NCBI GenBank assembly: GCA_045646965.1
Contig: JAZRLR010000034.1
Span: 26,239-90,238 of the forward strand
DNA length: 64,000 nucleotides
Direction: 5' to 3'
Origin: HGM04593 sp045646965
GTDB taxonomy: Bacteria; Bacteroidota; Bacteroidia; Bacteroidales; Bacteroidaceae
Below, piece after piece: positions 60,785 to 64,000 of this stretch. The position numbers and the translations under genes were made by a program. The notes below the pieces were generated by a model that saw nothing but the letters and a program-made list of their open reading frames with translations, was not told where the DNA came from and did not search any database. How positions within the stretch are numbered: position 1 is the stretch's first letter; every line of letters begins with the position of its first letter.

Positions 60785-60802
60785 CCTGTAAAAAACCATA
60801 GT

Positions 60803-62167
60803 ATGAAAAAGTTTATCACAACACTACTTATGCTCGTCATTGTGGCGGGCGCAATGGGTAAATCGCCCAAATACATCTTCTATTTCATAGGCGACGGAAT
60901 GGGCCCGTCACACGTTCTCGGCACCGAGCTCTTCCTTGGCGAGAAGCAGGGCACCATAGGACGCCCCACCCCGATGTGCTTTGCACAGTTCCCCCACACA
61001 GCCTTTGTAACCACCTTCTCGGCAAGTAACGGAGTAACCGACTCGGCCGCGTCGGGCACAGCGCTTGCCACAGGACACAAGGCCGTGAACGGCTACATAG
61101 GAATGAACGCCGCCGGAGAGCCCGTGTACAGCGTGGCCCACGCAGCCAAAAAAGCAGGCTACGCCGTGGGAGTGGCCACCACTGTGTGCATAAACCACGC
61201 CACACCCGGCGCCTTCTATGCCCACAACAAAAGCCGTAACAACTACCACGAGATAGCGCAGGAGATGCTCACCGCAGGCTACGACTTCTATGGCGGCGGC
61301 GACGCCAAGTGCACAACCGAGCAGCGCAAGGCCCTCTATGCGAAAGCCGAGAAAGAGGGTTACACAATAGCTCGCGGATATGACGACTACCTTACAAAAG
61401 CCGACGACGCCACAAAGATGATGCTCTACCCAAAAGAGGTGCGCGAGGATATACCTTATACAATAGACCGCACAGCCGACGACCTCACCCTTGCACAGGT
61501 GACCGACGCCGCCATCGACTTCCTTGCCGACAAGAGCAAGAAAGGTTTCTTTCTTATGATTGAGGGCGGCAAGATAGACTACGCATCGCACAGCGACGAC
61601 GCAGCCACCGTGTTCCACGAAGTGCTCGACTTCAACGCAGCCATAGCCGAGGCCGTGGAGTTCTACAAGAAAAACCCCAAGGAGACACTTATCATTGTGA
61701 CAGCCGACCACGAGACAGGCGGCCTTGTGCTCGGATATAGCGGCGCCTACGCCCTCAACCTCAAGGCCCTCGACCACCAGAAGGTGAGCGAGGACAAGCT
61801 CAAGAGCATCCTGCGCACAAAAGCTATGCAGCGTATGCCCCTCACCTGGGAGAGCATTAAAGAGGTGATAAAAGAGAACACAGGCCTGTGGGGCGCACTC
61901 ACCCCCGACAAGCAGAGCGAGGAGAGAATGAAAAGACTCTTCGAGGAAGGCGAGAGCAACCCCGAGAAACGTGTAGAGCGCTTCGAGGCTATAGCCACAG
62001 CCGCCAAGAGAGCCGTGAACCAGATAGCACTTGTGAGCTGGGCAGGCCCCAACCACTCGGGCACATTTGTCCCCCTCTTTGCTATAGGTAAAGACGCAGA
62101 AAAGTTCCACGGCATCATCGACAACACCGATATCCCCAAGATGATAAAAGAAATTGCAGGATATTAA
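60803..62167 (+). CDS. Alkaline phosphatase, exported
   Basis: 454 residues. Signal peptide (LLMLVIVAGAMGKS). FYFIGDGMGPSH (metal Asp), NGVTDSAASGTALATG (nucleophile Ser of the DSA triad, about residue 80) and LIIVTADHETGG are PhoA signatures. MIEGGKIDYASHSDDAA supplies the remaining metal ligands. It hydrolyses phosphomonoesters in the periplasm. Last gene of the nine-gene operon, ended by the hairpin at 62231-62269. Confidence 0.94.
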   Translation: MKKFITTLLMLVIVAGAMGKSPKYIFYFIGDGMGPSHVLGTELFLGEKQGTIGRPTPMCFAQFPHTAFVTTFSASNGVTDSAASGTALATGHKAVNGYIGMNAAGEPVYSVAHAAKKAGYAVGVATTVCINHATPGAFYAHNKSRNNYHEIAQEMLTAGYDFYGGGDAKCTTEQRKALYAKAEKEGYTIARGYDDYLTKADDATKMMLYPKEVREDIPYTIDRTADDLTLAQVTDAAIDFLADKSKKGFFLMIEGGKIDYASHSDDAATVFHEVLDFNAAIAEAVEFYKKNPKETLIIVTADHETGGLVLGYSGAYALNLKALDHQKVSEDKLKSILRTKAMQRMPLTWESIKEVIKENTGLWGALTPDKQSEERMKRLFEEGESNPEKRVERFEAIATAAKRAVNQIALVSWAGPNHSGTFVPLFAIGKDAEKFHGIIDNTDIPKMIKEIAGY

Positions 62168-62230
62168 AAAACGAGCGAGCCCCGCCACATATAAAAGGAG
62201 CGCCGCGCAAAACAGCGACCACCTTAAAAC

Positions 62231-62269
62231 AAAACATCTCTTGTGTGCGACGCACACAAGAGATGTTTT
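62231..62269. terminator. Bidirectional terminator after alkaline phosphatase
   Basis: AAAACATCTCTTGTGTGCG-A-CGCACACAAGAGATGTTTT, a 19-bp perfect palindromic stem with T-run on both strands. It separates the plus-strand operon from the minus-strand peptide gene. Confidence 0.93.
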
Positions 62270-62326
62270 TTATTCACGGCGAGGCCTGCTCAAAAAAGGC
62301 TCGGCGCGCCATTCCACCTGCAGAGT

Positions 62327-62503
62327 CTATTTCCACAAATTACCCCACTCGCCACGGTTTCTAATTGACAAGTCGGGAGTATTGCCGCCAACCGGCTTGT
62401 CGCCAATATTTACGCCGCCCGTCTCGGCCGATGTTGTGTTCATCATAGGCTCTGTGTCAAGCATCACAGCTGCCACTATCGGTTTTTTATATTCCTTTCT
62501 CAT
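62327..62503 (-). CDS. 58-residue peptide with RGEWGNLW motif, coupled to the LRR surface protein
   Basis: From the ATG at 62503 to the stop at 62327: MRKEYKKPIVAAVMLDTEPM...GGVNIGDKPVGGN...IRNRGEWGNLWK. No signal peptide. The ATG overlaps the stop of the LRR gene in TAATG, a sign of translational coupling. Same architecture as the 55-residue peptide at 19000-19167: M[KR]K-x-Y-x-x-P start, variable acidic/glycine middle, RG[QE]WG[DN][IL]W end. Both sit directly behind a surface protein with a type IX-like tail. Function unknown. Confidence 0.78.
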   Translation of the reverse strand: MRKEYKKPIVAAVMLDTEPMMNTTSAETGGVNIGDKPVGGNTPDLSIRNRGEWGNLWK

Positions 62504-64000
62504 TACTTTACAAATACTTTCTTGCCGTTTATAATGTATATGCCATTTGAGGGATTTTCCACCTTGCGACCTTGCAGGTCGTAATAGGTGTTCTCTTCCC
62601 AAGCACTCTCTTCAATATCCTCAATGTCGGTAGTGAGGCCATTGTCGAAACGTATGCTCAATGCTGCATTCTGTGCTGTCACAGGCAACCAAGCTGTAGG
62701 TATCTGCAAATATGCCTTGCCTGCGCTGAATGTGGTGTTGTCCTCGAATGGATAGAACATCGGTGCTTCGTCGCCATCGGCAATTGTGAACTTGTAGTTG
62801 CTCATTGCGCCGTCGGTGCTGTTCACTGTAGTCTGCTCAAGAGTACCCACAAGCAGGTTGAGGGTATTATCACTTGAATACTCAATAACGGGCACTGTGT
62901 ACTCACCAGGCTCGCCCATAAGGAAAAGACCTGTTTCTTCTTTTGTGGTTTGCACTCTTGTAAGTGTAACAACCTGTGTTGCACTATTGTAACCGGTTGC
63001 CACGTATGCTTTCAATCCCTCTACTTCGCTAAAGTCGAGCGCATAGGGCGAGCAGAATGTTGCGCTACCGTATTGGTTAATGGTAATCGTAATTTCTTCA
63101 GGTATTATTTCCACAATGTTTGTAAACTCGCTCCAGCCAGTTGTTGCGGCGTATGTTTCTTTTGCACCGTAGGGAACGTAGAGGGTGCAAGTGCTTTTAT
63201 TTACGCCACCATAAAAGACATAGCTGTTTATTGCAAAGAGGTTCTCGGCAGGGATTAAAGATGTTATACTTTTAAGGCCTTTGCAATAAGAGAACGCATA
63301 ATTTTCAATACTTGTAACGCTGTTAGGTATTGTAATGCTTGTAAGGCCGGTGCAATAATTGAACGCATATCCTCCAATGCTTGTAACGCTATTGGGAATT
63401 ACAATGCTGGTAAGGCCGGAGGAACCACTGAACACGCTGTATCCTATGCTTGTAACGCTATTGGGAATTACAATGCTGGTAAGGCCGGAGCAATTAGAGA
63501 ACGCTCTGTTTCCTATGCTTGTAACGCTATTGGGAATTACAATGCTGGTAAGGCCGGAGCAATTATGGAACGCTTGCTGTCCAATGCTTGTAACGCTATT
63601 GGGAATTACAATGCTGGTAAGGCCGGAGCAATCACCGAACGCGTAAACGCCGATACTTGTAACGCTATTGGGAATTTCAATGCTGGTAAGGCCGGAGCAA
63701 TTAGAGAACGCACAGACTCCTATGCTTGTAACGCTATTGGGAATTACAATGCTGGTAAGGCCGTCGCAACCACTGAACGCGTCATCGCCGATGCTTGTAA
63801 CGCTATTGGGAATTACAATGCTGGTAAGGCCGGGGCAATTAGAGAACGCGTATTCCCCAATGCTTGTAATACCATCGGGGATAATTGTGTTTTTGCAACC
63901 AGTGACAAGTGTGTTTGTAGCTGTCTCAATAATTGCATTACAATTGTTTCGGCTGTCGTAAACTGTGTTACCCTCTTTTACAACGATACTTGTAAGGTCG
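62503..64000 (-). CDS. BspA-like leucine-rich-repeat surface protein, C-terminal part
   Basis: The window edge cuts the N-terminus; 499 codons are visible. After LTSIVVKEGNTVYDSRNNCNAI-type repeats of the BspA family come nine 23-residue units (pattern: VTSIGxxAFxxCxGLTSIxIPNS). A short spacer (TTGWSEFTNIVEIIPEE) leads to a ~170-residue C-terminal module like that of the giant glycosidase (ATFCSPYALDFSEVEGLKAYVAT ... SAGKAYLQIPTAWLP). The end is YDLQGRKVENPSNGIYIINGKKVF-like, a type IX-type signal. BspA proteins bind host matrix and other bacteria. The stop overlaps the next gene's ATG. Confidence 0.87.
   Translation of the reverse strand, partial: DLTSIVVKEGNTVYDSRNNCNAIIETATNTLVTGCKNTIIPDGITSIGEYAFSNCPGLTSIVIPNSVTSIGDDAFSGCDGLTSIVIPNSVTSIGVCAFSNCSGLTSIEIPNSVTSIGVYAFGDCSGLTSIVIPNSVTSIGQQAFHNCSGLTSIVIPNSVTSIGNRAFSNCSGLTSIVIPNSVTSIGYSVFSGSSGLTSIVIPNSVTSIGGYAFNYCTGLTSITIPNSVTSIENYAFSYCKGLKSITSLIPAENLFAINSYVFYGGVNKSTCTLYVPYGAKETYAATTGWSEFTNIVEIIPEEITITINQYGSATFCSPYALDFSEVEGLKAYVATGYNSATQVVTLTRVQTTKEETGLFLMGEPGEYTVPVIEYSSDNTLNLLVGTLEQTTVNSTDGAMSNYKFTIADGDEAPMFYPFEDNTTFSAGKAYLQIPTAWLPVTAQNAALSIRFDNGLTTDIEDIEESAWEENTYYDLQGRKVENPSNGIYIINGKKVFVK
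63290..63900 (-). repeat. Nine tandem 69-bp LRR repeats
   Basis: Phase-marked by CTTGTAACGCTATTGGGAAT-type blocks at 63311, 63380, 63449, 63518, 63587, 63656, 63725, 63794 and 63863, exactly 69 bases apart (23 codons). The central copies are nearly identical in sequence, differing mainly at the AF/xxC surface positions. Confidence 0.92.

Noticed and set aside
63290..63900. Regular repeats that could suggest a CRISPR array
   Set aside because: The spacing is a strict 69 bases, units are coding (23-residue LRRs) with no unique spacers, and no cas genes are near.
63359..63961. Plus-strand frames with repeats MLVTLLGITMLVRPEQ
   Set aside because: They are the antisense of the LRR repeats and have no independent support.

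Overview
The window looks like the chromosome of a Bacteroidales bacterium (phylum Bacteroidota), probably host-associated. The reasons are: promoters of the Bacteroidota type (TTTG, then 19-20 bases, then TAnnTTTG); the type IX secretion genes porU and porV next to ispF; DUF4290, DUF6089 and DUF6242 family proteins; gut-type glycosidases (GH84, GH95, GH109-like); and a BspA-type leucine-rich-repeat surface protein. The family cannot be fixed from the window. Base composition is moderate-to-high GC except for one AT-rich patch at about 38.3-39.2 kb.

Layout. 0-11.2 kb (minus strand): rex, an FAH-family enzyme, porU, porV, ispF, a metallophosphoesterase lipoprotein, ribD, two envelope proteins and the start of uppS. 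11.3-14.8 kb (plus): a SUI1/YciH factor, pyrE, an SRPBCC protein, argH and a four-cysteine lipoprotein. A tRNA-Leu(TAA) follows, then a relic of a uracil permease. 15.5-18.9 kb: divergent genes for a secreted phosphatidylserine-decarboxylase-like lipoprotein and a YejM/PbgA-like membrane sulfatase-fold protein. 19.0-24.7 kb (minus): a 1761-residue mosaic secreted glycosidase with a long structured leader and a 55-residue peptide gene just downstream. 24.9-26.7 kb: a Fur/Zur-type regulator divergent from a Cu/Zn efflux permease with an HMA tail. 26.8-32.7 kb: a TrkA_C-containing transporter, GH95 fucosidase, nuclease and MBL-fold protein, with thioredoxin convergent. 33.3-38.3 kb: a DASS transporter, an outer-membrane porin and GH84 hexosaminidase in one operon. 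38.3-39.4 kb: a foreign-looking AT-rich cassette ending in a second, broken copy of the GH84 3' end. 39.5-48 kb (minus): a BASS transporter, nnrD/E and a six-gene aromatic amino acid operon. 48.2-52.8 kb (minus): a GH109-like oxidoreductase-fold protein and the yicC-gmk-nadD-MORN operon. 53.0-62.2 kb (plus): a nine-gene operon tsaB, DUF4290, murA, rimM, M23 peptidase, dxr, rseP, serpin, alkaline phosphatase. 62.3-64 kb (minus): a BspA-like LRR protein with a second small peptide gene translationally coupled to it.

The most notable pattern is that both proteins in the window ending in a short type IX-like tail (YDLxGRxVxxPxxGxYxxxGxKV) are followed at once by a gene for a 55-58 residue peptide without signal sequence. 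The two peptides share an N-terminal M[KR]K-x-Y-x-x-P and a C-terminal RG[QE]WG[DN][IL]W. The second is the AT-rich cassette after GH84: a DUF6973-like module broken by a frameshift plus a small lipoprotein, flanked by a roughly 178-bp imperfect direct repeat of the GH84 end. That is the layout expected of a captured toxin/immunity-type module.
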